A DNA stretch of 64,000 nucleotides from an uncultured bacterium (GCA_905215345.1 CAJMPR010000001.1:434001-498000), one strand, 5' to 3'; positions 34,629 to 44,024 are shown, counted from the first letter of the stretch. Notes: generated by a model from the letters alone, not told the origin. Numbers and translations: made by a program.

Positions 34629-35648
34629 ATGAATAATGTATTTGTATATTTAGAGATAGAAGGCACTACGGTTGCCGATGTCAGTCTCGAACTCTTGACC
34701 AAAGGTCGTAAATTGGCTAATCAGTTGGGTTGCCAACTGGAAGCAGTCGCTGTCGGTAGCAATCTGGCAGGTATTGAAAAGCATGTATTGCCTTTCGGTG
34801 TCGACAAACTTCATATATTCGATGCTCCGGGCTTATTCCCTTATACTTCCCTTCCCCACTCTTCTGTTCTTATCAACCTGTTCAAGGAAGAACAACCGCA
34901 AATCTGTCTAATGGGTGCAACCGTTATCGGTCGTGACCTCGGTCCGCGCGTTTCTTCTGCATTGACCAGTGGATTGACCGCAGACTGTACTTCTCTGGAA
35001 ATCGGTGACCACGAGGACAAGAAGGAAGGTAAAGTTTATGAGAACCTATTGTATCAGATTCGTCCCGCATTCGGTGGTAACATCGTAGCAACCATCGTAA
35101 ACCCTGAACACCGTCCGCAAATGGCGACCGTACGTGAAGGGGTAATGAAGAAAGAAATTCTGGACGCTAACTACAAGGGTGAAGTCGTAAACCATGACGT
35201 AGCCAAATATGTTCCTGAAACAGACTATGTAGTAAAGGTTATCGACCGTCATGTAGAAAAAGCCAAGCATAACCTGAAAGGTGCTCCTATCGTGATTGCC
35301 GGTGGTTATGGTATGGGAAGCCGTGAAAGCTTCAATATGCTGTTTGAACTGGCAAAAGAACTTCACGCCGAAGTAGGTGCCAGCCGTGCCGCAGTGGATG
35401 CAGGCTTTGCCGATCACGACCGCCAAATCGGTCAGACAGGTGTAACGGTTCGTCCGAAACTGTATATCGCTTGTGGTATCTCCGGCCAAATCCAGCACAT
35501 TGCCGGTATGCAGGAGAGTGGTATTATCATCTCCGTCAATAACGACGAAAATGCTCCTATCAACACGATTGCAGATTATGTTATCAATGGTACGGTAGAA
35601 GAAGTTATTCCGAAGATGATTAAGTATTACAAACAGAATAGTAAGTAA
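34629..35648 (+). CDS. etfA: Electron transfer flavoprotein alpha subunit
   Basis: 339 aa. The C-terminal FAD-binding region is clear: GGYGMGSRESFNMLFELAKE, GASRAAVDAG, QIGQTGVTVRPKLYIACGIS and SGIIISVNNDENAPI, and residues 1-190 form the N-terminal domain shared with EtfB. Partner of the upstream EtfB, and presumably of the acyl-CoA dehydrogenase that begins 7 bases downstream. In an obligate anaerobe without a classic fatty acid oxidation pathway, the electron donor and acceptor are not evident. Confidence 0.94.
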   Translation: MNNVFVYLEIEGTTVADVSLELLTKGRKLANQLGCQLEAVAVGSNLAGIEKHVLPFGVDKLHIFDAPGLFPYTSLPHSSVLINLFKEEQPQICLMGATVIGRDLGPRVSSALTSGLTADCTSLEIGDHEDKKEGKVYENLLYQIRPAFGGNIVATIVNPEHRPQMATVREGVMKKEILDANYKGEVVNHDVAKYVPETDYVVKVIDRHVEKAKHNLKGAPIVIAGGYGMGSRESFNMLFELAKELHAEVGASRAAVDAGFADHDRQIGQTGVTVRPKLYIACGISGQIQHIAGMQESGIIISVNNDENAPINTIADYVINGTVEEVIPKMIKYYKQNSK

Positions 35649-35655
35649 GGAAATT

Positions 35656-37362
35656 ATGGCTAATTTTTATACAGATATTCCGGAACTCAAGTTCCACTTG
35701 AACAATCCGATGATGGAACGTATCTGCGAACTGAAAGAGCGCGAATACGAAGACAAAGATAAATTTGAATATGCTCCCCAGGATTATGCGGATGCTATCG
35801 ATTCTTACGACAAGGTGCTCGAAATCACCGGTGAGATTACCGGTGAAATCATTGCTCCTAACGCTGAAGGTGTAGACGAGGAAGGTCCTCACTGTGCCGA
35901 TGGTCGTGTGGAATATGCCAGTGGTACGAAGCAGAACCTCGATGCCATGGTAAAAGCCGGTTTGAACGGTATGACCATGCCGCGTCGTTTCGGCGGATTG
36001 AACTTCCCGATTACTCCGTATACCATGTGTGCGGAAATCGTAGCTGCCGCTGATGCAGGCTTCGGTAACATCTGGTCTTTGCAGGACTGTATCGAAACTT
36101 TGTATGAATTCGGTAACGAAGAACAGCATAGCCGTTTCATACCCCGTATCTGCCAGGGCGAAACTATGTCTATGGACTTGACCGAACCGGATGCAGGCTC
36201 CGACCTCCAAAGCGTAATGCTGAAAGCAACCTACGACGAAGCTAACAACTGCTGGCGTCTGAACGGTGTAAAACGTTTCATCACGAATGGTGACGCTGAC
36301 TTGCACCTCGTATTGGCACGTTCGGAAGAAGGTACCAAAGACGGTCGTGGTCTTTCCATGTTTATCTATGATAAGCGTGACGGTGGCGTAAACGTTCGCC
36401 GCATCGAGAACAAGTTGGGTATTCACGGTTCTCCTACTTGTGAGCTTGTTTACAAGAATGCAAAATGCGAACTTTGCGGTGACCGCAAACTCGGTCTGAT
36501 TAAATATGTAATGGCTTTGATGAACGGCGCCCGTCTGGGTATCGCTGCTCAGTCAGTAGGTTTGAGTCAGGCTGCTTACAATGAAGGTTTGGCTTATGCT
36601 AAAGACCGCAAGCAGTTCGGCAAGGCCATTATTGAATTCCCCGCAGTATATGACATGCTGGCTATCATGAAAGCTAAGTTGGATGCAGGCCGTGCATTGT
36701 TGTATCAGACTTCACGCTACGTAGACATCTATAAAGCATTGGATGACATCGCCCGTGAACGCAAACTTACTCCGGAAGAACGTCAGGAACAAAAGAAGTA
36801 TGCCAAATTAGCCGACAGCTTCACTCCTCTGGCTAAAGGTATGAACTCTGAATATGCCAACCAAAATGCTTATGACAGTATTCAGATTCACGGTGGTTCC
36901 GGTTTCATGTTGGAATATGCTTGCCAGCGTATCTATCGCGACGCACGTATTACCTCTATTTATGAGGGTACTACGCAGTTGCAGACAGTCGCCGCTATCC
37001 GTTATGTAACCAATGGTTCATATTCCGCTACCTTGCGGGAGTACGAACTGATTCCTTGCAGCGAAAAAATGCAACCGTTGTTGGATCGTGTAAAGGAAAT
37101 GACAAATAAGTTCGAAGCTGTTACCAATGCGGTAAAAGAAACTCAAAACCAAGAGTTACTGGACTTCGTTGCTCGCCGTCTCTATGAAATGGCAGCCGTG
37201 TGTATCATGTCTCACCTGCTTATTCAAGACGCAACAAAAGCTCCTGAGCTGTTTGCTAAGTCCGCCTTGGTTTATGTGAACTATGCAGAAGCAGAAGTAG
37301 AAAAACATTTCAACTTTATCCGCAAGTTCAAGGCCGAAGAATTGGAAAGCTACCAGAAGTAA
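35656..37362 (+). CDS. Acyl-CoA dehydrogenase family protein
   Basis: 568 aa, longer than the 380-aa short-chain enzymes, with the family order intact: N-terminal helical domain, beta domain (MSMDLTEPDAGSDLQSVMLK, RFITNGDADL), C-terminal helical domain with FAD contacts (KDRKQFGKAIIEF, IQIHGGSGF, CQRIYRDARITSIYEGTTQLQ) and an extra 120-residue helical tail. The Glu of YEGTTQLQ is at the usual catalytic-base site for medium/short-chain dehydrogenases. Encoded with etfBA and ended by a perfect hairpin. The substrate cannot be named from sequence. Confidence 0.92.
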   Translation: MANFYTDIPELKFHLNNPMMERICELKEREYEDKDKFEYAPQDYADAIDSYDKVLEITGEITGEIIAPNAEGVDEEGPHCADGRVEYASGTKQNLDAMVKAGLNGMTMPRRFGGLNFPITPYTMCAEIVAAADAGFGNIWSLQDCIETLYEFGNEEQHSRFIPRICQGETMSMDLTEPDAGSDLQSVMLKATYDEANNCWRLNGVKRFITNGDADLHLVLARSEEGTKDGRGLSMFIYDKRDGGVNVRRIENKLGIHGSPTCELVYKNAKCELCGDRKLGLIKYVMALMNGARLGIAAQSVGLSQAAYNEGLAYAKDRKQFGKAIIEFPAVYDMLAIMKAKLDAGRALLYQTSRYVDIYKALDDIARERKLTPEERQEQKKYAKLADSFTPLAKGMNSEYANQNAYDSIQIHGGSGFMLEYACQRIYRDARITSIYEGTTQLQTVAAIRYVTNGSYSATLREYELIPCSEKMQPLLDRVKEMTNKFEAVTNAVKETQNQELLDFVARRLYEMAAVCIMSHLLIQDATKAPELFAKSALVYVNYAEAEVEKHFNFIRKFKAEELESYQK

Positions 37363-37382
37363 TCCATTTAATTCTCTATAAT

Positions 37383-37415
37383 AAAGGGCTGCTTACATGT
37401 TGTAAGCAGCCCTTT
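37383..37415 (+). terminator. Terminator of the etfBA-acyl-CoA dehydrogenase operon
   Basis: Perfect 15-bp arms AAAGGGCTGCTTACA (37383-37397) and TGTAAGCAGCCCTTT (37401-37415). Confidence 0.9.
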
Positions 37416-37460
37416 CTACATAAATAAACTATCAATTATATCCTGCTCAGGATAAACACA

Positions 37461-37979
37461 TTACATATTAATCATCCCGGTAATTCCTTCCAAAGTTCCA
37501 GGTACCATTTCTTTAGCCATAAGGTATTCGGCCGGAAAACTTTCGTGGTGAATACCATACAGTTGGGTTAGTTTGTATCCGAATCTTTGGTAATAATCAG
37601 GATCACCTAACAGGAAAGCAGTGGTGTATCCCATTCTTTCCGCAATGCGGAAACCTTCTTTCATCAATGCAGAGCCAATCCCCATCTTACGATACTCAAT
37701 CAAGACGGATAAAGGAGCAACCATAAATGTATCATATTTGCTACCGTCCGGCAGGGTTACATACGTCTTGGTAAACATGATATGTCCGGCCGGTTTCCCA
37801 TCAACTTCTGCAACCAAGTCCAGTTCCGGAAGATAATTCATACCATTACGCAGGTCCACAGCGTAATCCTGTTCGGTGCCGTCTTTATGTTCAGCCGTTT
37901 CAAAAGCTGTTTTGATTAAATGATATACAGTAGAATAATCCGCTTCAGTTGTTTGTCTTACTATAATATTTGCTTTCAT
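37461..37979 (-). CDS. GNAT-family N-acetyltransferase
   Basis: 172 aa with the GNAT fold of the YhbS type: IVRQTTEADYSTVYHLIKTAF at the start, acetyl-CoA-binding motif A in YRKMGIGSALMKEGFRIAERMG, then AFLLGDPDYYQRFGYKL. Acetyl acceptor unknown. It is monocistronic, convergent with the acyl-CoA dehydrogenase operon; a -7-like TACATTTG (plus-strand 38176-38183) lies about 200 bases upstream. Confidence 0.88.
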   Translation of the reverse strand: MKANIIVRQTTEADYSTVYHLIKTAFETAEHKDGTEQDYAVDLRNGMNYLPELDLVAEVDGKPAGHIMFTKTYVTLPDGSKYDTFMVAPLSVLIEYRKMGIGSALMKEGFRIAERMGYTTAFLLGDPDYYQRFGYKLTQLYGIHHESFPAEYLMAKEMVPGTLEGITGMINM

Positions 37980-38234
37980 TTTTAATAGTTTTATTGAAAT
38001 ACATAATGAATCATTACGGAGTATCCCTCCGAATAATTTGCCTTAAATAAAAAGATACGAAAAACTTATCCGATACATACATTGTATGTCGAACAAAACT
38101 AAATGGTCCAGCCTGAATAAAAAAATATCAGGCTGTTATTACGCGGATATTTTAGAATTTTGTTGTTTCACGCTGCAAATGTATGAAATATAAAGGACTT
38201 TGGCAAGCAAGGTGGAGAATCAAGTGGGTAATCA

Positions 38235-38256
38235 AGTGAGTAGTTAACTACTCACT
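38235..38256. repeat. 22-bp perfect palindrome at the cbpM stop, preceded by 12-bp repeats
   Basis: AGTGAGTAGTT/AACTACTCACT is perfectly self-complementary and includes the cbpM stop codon region. Just beside it, 12-base steps GTGGAGAATCAA, GTGGGTAATCAA and GTGAGTAGTTAA (38212-38247) form a short tandem series. It may act as a terminator for cbpAM. Confidence 0.6.
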
Positions 38257-38548
38257 CAATTCCCTCAAACAGCCTCAACCTGCTATGTAATGAATGAATT
38301 TCCCGTTGCATTCCTTCCATACGCTCCAATAAATGATGAATGGCGTCGATACCTTCTATATTGATGGATAAGTCATAATACATCCGGCTATAACGTTCTA
38401 CATCCGGCAATTGGGAGAATAATAAATAACGTTCTCCGGCTTCCGTCTGAATATCTATCAGACCACCTTCCTGCAACATGTCTATGAAAGACGGTTCTAT
38501 ATGGCATTTGCTGCAATATTCACTAATTATAATCACTTCGTTCTGCAT
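38252..38548 (-). CDS. cbpM: Chaperone modulator CbpM-like protein
   Basis: 98 aa, a MerR-like small helical protein (IISEYCSKCHIEPSFIDMLQ, EGLIDIQTEAGERYLLF, LSINIEGIDAIHHLLERMEG). CbpM proteins bind the J-domain of CbpA and inhibit it. It lies 14 bases downstream of the CbpA/DnaJ-like gene, the same order as the classic cbpA-cbpM pair. Confidence 0.82.
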   Translation of the reverse strand: MQNEVIIISEYCSKCHIEPSFIDMLQEGGLIDIQTEAGERYLLFSQLPDVERYSRMYYDLSINIEGIDAIHHLLERMEGMQREIHSLHSRLRLFEGIE

Positions 38549-38562
38549 AGTGCTGACATTTT

Positions 38563-39537
38563 TTAGTTCATACTTTGAATCTTACGGAACAGTTCTTTCT
38601 GTTCTTCCGTTAGGTTTGTAGGCAACTTCACGGAATAAGTCACGATAAGATCACCATACTGCCCTTCTTTCTTATATACCGGAAACCCTTTGCCTTTCAA
38701 CTTAACTTTGGTTCCGCTCTGTGTCTCCGGTTTTACTTTCAACTTCACTTTACCGTTCAGCGTGTCTACCACCTTCTCGCCGCCCAAAAGTGCCGTATAA
38801 AGGTCAACGGAAATATCCACATACAAATCATCACCCAAACGTTTGAAAACAGGATCATCAGCGATAACAAATGTAATGTACAAATCGCCCGCAGGTCCAC
38901 CATTGACACCTTCGCTACCATAACCTTTCAGTTTGATTACCTGCCCATTTGCCACCCCTGCAGGAATGGTAATACGTACATTTTTACCATTGATCGTCAG
39001 AACCTGCTTATGAGTTTCTGCGGCATCACGAAGTGATAAGTTCAGGTCTGCATGATAATCCTGCCCGCGAAAACCGGCATTAGCTCCACCACCGCTACGT
39101 GAACGATGTCCGAACATTTGTTCAAAAAAGTCAGAGAATCCTCCGGCATTATTACCCGAGAACTCCTGTCCGTCGGAAGAATACCAATAGCTACCGCCAC
39201 CATCAGAGCCAAAGCCACCACCCGAGCCACCAAAACCTGCTCCGCCGAAGCCTCCAAAGCCACCGGCGCCGGCTTGTTGTTGTGCTCGTTTCTGTGCTTC
39301 AAATTCATCTGCATGTTTCCAGTGTTCACCGTATTCATCGTATTTCTTTCGTTTCTCAGGATCACTCAACACTTCATTTGCTTCGTTGATTGCCTGAAAT
39401 TTGTCCTTAGCCGTAGCATCATTCGGATTCAAATCAGGATGATGCTTGCGTGCCAATTTACGGAACGCTTTCTTTATGTCATCCTGAGATGCCTTTTTGT
39501 CCACCCCAAGGACTTGATAATAATCAATATAAGCCAT
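38563..39537 (-). CDS. cbpA: DnaJ-class co-chaperone, CbpA type
   Basis: 324 aa. J-domain at residues 4-70 with HPD at 33-35 (KHHPDLNPND), a Gly/Phe-rich linker at about 90-135 (GGFGGFGGAGFGGSGGGFG), then two beta-rich substrate-binding domains and a short dimerisation end. The zinc-finger CxxCxGxG repeats of DnaJ are absent, which defines the CbpA/DjlB class. It would stimulate DnaK ATPase and is paired with the modulator CbpM. Confidence 0.92.
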   Translation of the reverse strand: MAYIDYYQVLGVDKKASQDDIKKAFRKLARKHHPDLNPNDATAKDKFQAINEANEVLSDPEKRKKYDEYGEHWKHADEFEAQKRAQQQAGAGGFGGFGGAGFGGSGGGFGSDGGGSYWYSSDGQEFSGNNAGGFSDFFEQMFGHRSRSGGGANAGFRGQDYHADLNLSLRDAAETHKQVLTINGKNVRITIPAGVANGQVIKLKGYGSEGVNGGPAGDLYITFVIADDPVFKRLGDDLYVDISVDLYTALLGGEKVVDTLNGKVKLKVKPETQSGTKVKLKGKGFPVYKKEGQYGDLIVTYSVKLPTNLTEEQKELFRKIQSMN

Positions 39538-39848
39538 AGTTTATAAGTTTTTTAATCTAAGAATGGTAAAACAAATAATACGCCAACATTGTTTGGTTGA
39601 AGCTAAAATACGTAAACGAAAATTAAAAACAATTTCATCACAGCATAAACATATAATATACAAACACATACACTTTACACAGCATTCATTTCACACCCAA
39701 TTAATACTAAAATATTGTAAACAACACGTAATATCAACTAATTATTCACCCTAATTCTTCCTAAAATTGATAGAAACTGCTTTATTTGTAATAGATAAAA
39801 ACATTTTTTATAGTACAAACACCAACCTTAAATTAAGAATGCCCCCGT
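39538..39848. other. 311-bp AT-rich divergent spacer between cbpA and the GH9 gene
   Basis: Very AT-rich. No coding sequence, strong hairpin or perfect TAnnTTTG box was seen; it should contain the promoters of both genes. Confidence 0.4.
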
Positions 39849-42359
39849 ATGAAAAGTAATTATTGGCTCCTAACAGTAATATTAGCATTGGTAGCACTCC
39901 CCGGAAAAGCGGATGAGTGGATTAGAATTAATCAACTTGGCTACTTGCCACAGTCTGTCAAAGTGGCTGTATTTATGAGTGAAGACGAAACCAACGTAAA
40001 AGACTATGCATTGGTCGATGCTTTTACAGGAAAGACCGTATACATTTTTACCAGTCCGAAAGCTACCGGCAAATCAGGAGGAATGAAAACCACCTACCGA
40101 TTGGATTTCAGTAAATTTCAAGAACCAGGGACTTATTATTTAAAAGCAGGAAAAGCTGTATCTCCCCGTTTCCCCATCAATGCACAAGTTTATAATGGCA
40201 CGGCAGATTTCTTGCTGAACTATATGCGCCAACAGCGCTGTGGCTATAATCCATTTTTGAAAGATAGCTGCCATGTACACGACGGATATATAGTATACCA
40301 CCCCACCAAAACCGGACAGCATATTGATGTTCGCGGTGGCTGGCATGATGCTACGGATTATTTGCAATATACCACTACTTCTGCCAACGCCATTTATCAG
40401 ATGATGTTTGCCTATCAGGAAAATCCGGAGTCTTTCGGTGACGCTTATAATGCAAACGGGCATCCGGGCGCAAACGGTATTCCTGACATTGTAGATGAAA
40501 TTAAATGGGGATTGGACTGGTTAAACCGTATGAATCCTACTCCCGGCGAACTTTATAACCAGATTGCGGACGACCGTGACCATGCAGGCATGCGTCTGCC
40601 TAATAAAGACGAAGTTGACTATGGTTATGGTCCGGGTAAAGGACGTCCTGTTTATTTTTGTAGTGGAGAACCGCAAGTTCGCGGACAGTTTATAAATGCA
40701 ACCACGGGTGTAGCAAGTACGGCCGGTAAATTTGCATCCTGTTTTGCATTAGGCGCTAAAGTCTTGAAGGATTTTTATCCTGAATTTGCCACTCAAATAG
40801 GAGAAAAGGCTGATGCCGCTTATCAGGAAGGTGTGAAGAAACCGGGTGTGTGCCAGACTGCTTCCGTAAAATCACCTTACATCTATGAAGAAGACAACTG
40901 GGTAGACGACATGGAACTGGGAGCCATGGAGCTATATAAAACGACAGGCGACTCCAAGTATCTTGACCAAGCTCTTGAATATGGACGTTGTGAACCTATT
41001 ACTCCGTGGATGGGAGCTGACAGTGCACGACACTACCAATGGTATCCGTTTATGAACATGGGACATTATCATCTGGCTACAGTTAATAACAAGCGTATTA
41101 ATAAAGAATTTATCCGTAATATGCGCACGGGCATTGAACGTACGTATGAAAAAGCCGTTGAAAGTCCATTTTTGCACGGCATCCCATACATCTGGTGTTC
41201 CAACAACCTGACAACAGCCATGTTAACGCAATGCCGCTTGTATCGTGAAACGACCGGTGATGAGACTTATGCCGAAATGGAAGCAGCCCTCCGTGACTGG
41301 TTATTCGGTTGTAATCCGTGGGGAACCAGTATGATTGTAGAACTCCCATTATACGGAGATTACCCCTCGCAACCGCACTCATCCTTGCTGAACGCAGGAG
41401 TAGGCAATACCACCGGTGGATTGGTAGATGGTCCCGTTTATCGTAGCATCTTTGAAAGTCTGCGAGGTGTCAATATGACTGGTATCCCCGGCACTCCCGG
41501 ACAAGATTATGAACGTTTCCAACCGGACTTGATGGTTTACCATGATGCCATTCATGACTATTCCACGAACGAGCCTACTATGGATGGAACAGCCTGCCTC
41601 ACCTATTATCTCTCTTCCATGCAGAAGGATGGTATGAAGCAAGCTAAAATACAAGAAGAGAAAAATGTATACGTTAACGGCGGCATCATACGTACCGATC
41701 CTTCCAAAAAACAAATCACGCTTGTGTTTACCGCTGCTGACAAAGCGGATGGTGCCGATGCCATTATCAACACTTTGAAGAAACATAACATCAAAGGTGG
41801 ATTCTTCTTTACTGGTGAGTTCTACGAACTTTTCCCCGATGTGGTAAAGCGTTTGCTTAATGAAGGTCATCTGGTAGGCAGCCACAGTTACGGGCATCTG
41901 CTTTATATGCCATGGGAAAACCGTGACTCTCTGCTCGTAACACGTGACGAGTTTGAAAAGGATATGCTGAAAAGCTATGAAACTATGCGCAAGGCGGGAA
42001 TTGAATACAAAGATGCACCTATTTACATCCCGCCCTATGAATATTATAATAAAGAAATAGCGTCATGGGCAAAAAGTATGGGTATTCAAATCATCAATTA
42101 CACACCCGGTACTATGAGCAATGCTGATTATACCACTCCCGACATGGGTCCCAAATACCGAAGTAGTAAATTCATCTATGACAAAATCATGGAAGTGGAG
42201 AAAAAAGAAGGTCTTAACGGACACTTGATGCTAATACACTTCGGTACGGACGACCGTCGCACAGATAAGTTCTATAACAATTATCTGGATAAAATGATAA
42301 AAACTCTAAAGCGGAAAGGCTACACCTTTGTTCCCGTCCGCGAAGCAGTAGGTATTTAG
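39849..42359 (+). CDS. GH9 glycoside hydrolase fused to a polysaccharide-deacetylase-like (CE4) domain
   Basis: 836 aa with a signal peptide ending about residue 21. Residues 24-115 form the Ig-like cellulase N-terminal domain (IRINQLGYLP). The GH9 (alpha/alpha)6 barrel covers about 120-590, with catalytic base region GGWHDATDY (D167/D170) and acid E575 in STNEPTMDG, both in place. After a short linker, residues 620-835 resemble NodB/CE4 deacetylases: the metal-binding HSYGH (679-683) is kept, but the usual TFDDG is FTAAD (628-631 area), so the base Asp is missing. It may act on a beta-glucan or acetylated host or plant glycan. Monocistronic, with a terminator just after it. Confidence 0.87.
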   Translation: MKSNYWLLTVILALVALPGKADEWIRINQLGYLPQSVKVAVFMSEDETNVKDYALVDAFTGKTVYIFTSPKATGKSGGMKTTYRLDFSKFQEPGTYYLKAGKAVSPRFPINAQVYNGTADFLLNYMRQQRCGYNPFLKDSCHVHDGYIVYHPTKTGQHIDVRGGWHDATDYLQYTTTSANAIYQMMFAYQENPESFGDAYNANGHPGANGIPDIVDEIKWGLDWLNRMNPTPGELYNQIADDRDHAGMRLPNKDEVDYGYGPGKGRPVYFCSGEPQVRGQFINATTGVASTAGKFASCFALGAKVLKDFYPEFATQIGEKADAAYQEGVKKPGVCQTASVKSPYIYEEDNWVDDMELGAMELYKTTGDSKYLDQALEYGRCEPITPWMGADSARHYQWYPFMNMGHYHLATVNNKRINKEFIRNMRTGIERTYEKAVESPFLHGIPYIWCSNNLTTAMLTQCRLYRETTGDETYAEMEAALRDWLFGCNPWGTSMIVELPLYGDYPSQPHSSLLNAGVGNTTGGLVDGPVYRSIFESLRGVNMTGIPGTPGQDYERFQPDLMVYHDAIHDYSTNEPTMDGTACLTYYLSSMQKDGMKQAKIQEEKNVYVNGGIIRTDPSKKQITLVFTAADKADGADAIINTLKKHNIKGGFFFTGEFYELFPDVVKRLLNEGHLVGSHSYGHLLYMPWENRDSLLVTRDEFEKDMLKSYETMRKAGIEYKDAPIYIPPYEYYNKEIASWAKSMGIQIINYTPGTMSNADYTTPDMGPKYRSSKFIYDKIMEVEKKEGLNGHLMLIHFGTDDRRTDKFYNNYLDKMIKTLKRKGYTFVPVREAVGI

Positions 42360-42438
42360 ACTATAATTTATAAGAAGGTTAGTTAAAAGGTTATCATGTA
42401 AAGGTATTTAAGGTAATATTCAATCGGTTTGTTTTCAG

Positions 42439-42473
42439 AAAACCTCCCCTCACCCCCAAGAGGGGAAGGTTTT
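42439..42473 (+). terminator. Terminator after the GH9/CE4 gene
   Basis: AAAACCTCCCCTC pairs with GAGGGGAAGGTTTT (one bulge) and runs into T. A second, weaker hairpin with CCCC/GGGG arms follows at about 42481-42511. Confidence 0.75.
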
Positions 42474-42560
42474 TAGGTTAAGTCCCCAGCCTGCGAAGGT
42501 ATGGGGCTTTTCTTTCGCTCCGAAATATTGACGCCCAAACAGAGCTGAAAACTCCATTAA

Positions 42561-42626
42561 TAAATTCACTTGAAATTTTGCTAGAATTATGAGGGAATTC
42601 TAGTAAAATTCTATAATAATTATAGT
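42561..42626. repeat. 22-bp period array G: three AT-rich units
   Basis: Units begin at 42561, 42583 and 42605 with the shared pattern (A/T)(A/G)AATT...AATT-T-G(C)T. Units 2 and 3 agree at about 14 of 22 positions, units 1 and 2 at about 11. Unit 2 contains the inverted pair CTAGAATT/AATTCTAG with its left neighbour. The array overlaps the stop codon of threonine aldolase. Because it is AT-rich, chance similarity is harder to exclude than for arrays A-F. Confidence 0.6.
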
Positions 42627-43642
42627 AGATTTTTTTTCACCGCCTGCAACAGCTCTTCAATATCTTTTTCAGTTGTATCAAAAGATGTTACAAAACGGAT
42701 TTCATTACACGCCTCATCCCAGAAATAAAAAAAGTAGTTTTCCAGAAGTTTATCGATAACAGGACGGGGCATCGTAAGGAAAAGTTGGTTACTTTCCATT
42801 TTCTGGGTGAAGTGCACACCCGGCAAATCTTTTAAAGCTTCATACAACTGCCAAGCCATTTTATTGGCATGAGCAGCATTTTTCAACCAAAGGTCATCAG
42901 TCAGATATGCTGTAAACTGGCACGACAGATAACGTTGTTTGGATGCAAGTTGTGCAGACTGCTTACGTACGAAATAAGCCTCTTTCTTCAATGCAGGATT
43001 AAAAATTATCACACTTTCTCCAAGCATCAAGCCGTTCTTTGTACCGCCGAAACTCAGAATATCGATACCACAATCAACCGTAAGTTCTTTGAAACTAAGA
43101 TTCAATGCGGCACATGCATTGGCAAGGCGTGCACCATCCATGTGAACATACATACCATGATGATGGGCTAATTCCGTCAGAGCACAAAGTTCGTCGGGCT
43201 TGTAAATAGTTCCCAACTCCGTACATTGTGAAATGTAAATGGCTCCTGGCTGAGAATGATGCTGTTCACCGAAGTGGCAGAGGTAAGGACGTATCAATTC
43301 AGGAGTGAGTTTACCGTCAGAGGTTGCAATAGGTCGTATCTGACAACCTGTCATGCGGGCAGGAGAGCCGCATTCGTCTACATAGACATGTGCAGTCTCA
43401 GCACATATAATAGAATTGAACGAACGTGTACAAAGCTGTAAAGCGACAGCATTACTACCGGTTCCGTTGAATACAAACAAAGGTTCACAATCGGGAGTAA
43501 ATGATTCCTTGATTTTACTGACAGCTTCTTTCGTCCAGAAATCGTCACCATACCCTATGGCATGGTCCTGATTAGCCCGGCTCAAAGCCTCCATTACCAA
43601 AGGATGCACACCGGAATTATTATCTGAAGCAAAACTTCTCAT
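42620..43642 (-). CDS. Low-specificity L-threonine aldolase / beta-eliminating lyase family
   Basis: 340 aa PLP enzyme. Typical blocks are FASDNNSGVHPLVMEAL, YGDDFWT, FVFNGTGSNAVALQ, HMDGARLANA (Asp to the PLP nitrogen) and the Lys of SFGGTKNGLMLGE near residue 200, which forms the Schiff base. It would split L-threonine or allo-threonine into glycine and acetaldehyde. It is monocistronic with an AT-rich leader, and its stop codon lies in repeat array G. Confidence 0.9.
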   Translation of the reverse strand: MRSFASDNNSGVHPLVMEALSRANQDHAIGYGDDFWTKEAVSKIKESFTPDCEPLFVFNGTGSNAVALQLCTRSFNSIICAETAHVYVDECGSPARMTGCQIRPIATSDGKLTPELIRPYLCHFGEQHHSQPGAIYISQCTELGTIYKPDELCALTELAHHHGMYVHMDGARLANACAALNLSFKELTVDCGIDILSFGGTKNGLMLGESVIIFNPALKKEAYFVRKQSAQLASKQRYLSCQFTAYLTDDLWLKNAAHANKMAWQLYEALKDLPGVHFTQKMESNQLFLTMPRPVIDKLLENYFFYFWDEACNEIRFVTSFDTTEKDIEELLQAVKKNLL

Positions 43643-43805
43643 TATTGTTTCTATTTTATTTTTTTAAAGAATATGCAAAGAAAACAATAATCTACCAAAT
43701 GAAAAAACAAAGGGACGCAGATTTCACGACGATAGAAAATCTTTCCCACGCTGCAAAATCCACATCAACTTTAAATTTAAGCTGCTTAATTTAACCGGTC
43801 ATTCT

Positions 43806-44024
43806 TTACCCGATATATACGTTTACCCCTAATGAAATGTAAAGTTCATCCTCTTCCTGATAGAACTCGATTTTCTCTTCACGGGCAAGCCAGCCTAAAG
43901 CAGCACCTAGCTCTATGTCTTTCAAGCCAGAATTTTTCTTCAATGCCCCGTAACTCCATTTGGCATAGTTACTAAGCAACTGCCAGACTTTACCTGCATT
44001 TACTCCAATTTCATTTTTATTCAT
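43806..44024 (-). CDS. Winged-helix domain protein (DUF2582 type)
   Basis: 72 aa, one winged helix-turn-helix domain (VNAGKVWQLLSNYAKWSYGALKK, DIELGAALGWLAREEKIEFY). The family DUF2582 is widespread in Bacteroidetes and of unknown role. It is a stand-alone gene between threonine aldolase and groEL. Confidence 0.82.
   Translation of the reverse strand: MNKNEIGVNAGKVWQLLSNYAKWSYGALKKNSGLKDIELGAALGWLAREEKIEFYQEEDELYISLGVNVYIG

Noticed and set aside
34037..36426. Antisense ORFs of 147-268 codons in the etfBA-acyl-CoA dehydrogenase operon
   Set aside because: Shadow frames of well-supported enzymes with conserved FAD-binding motifs.
38109..38135. CAGCCTGA/TCAGGCTG hairpin as the terminator of a small RNA
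   Set aside because: Arms are clear, but no U-run follows on the minus strand and the only promoter-like box (38176-38183) is weakly supported; the data do not allow an RNA call.
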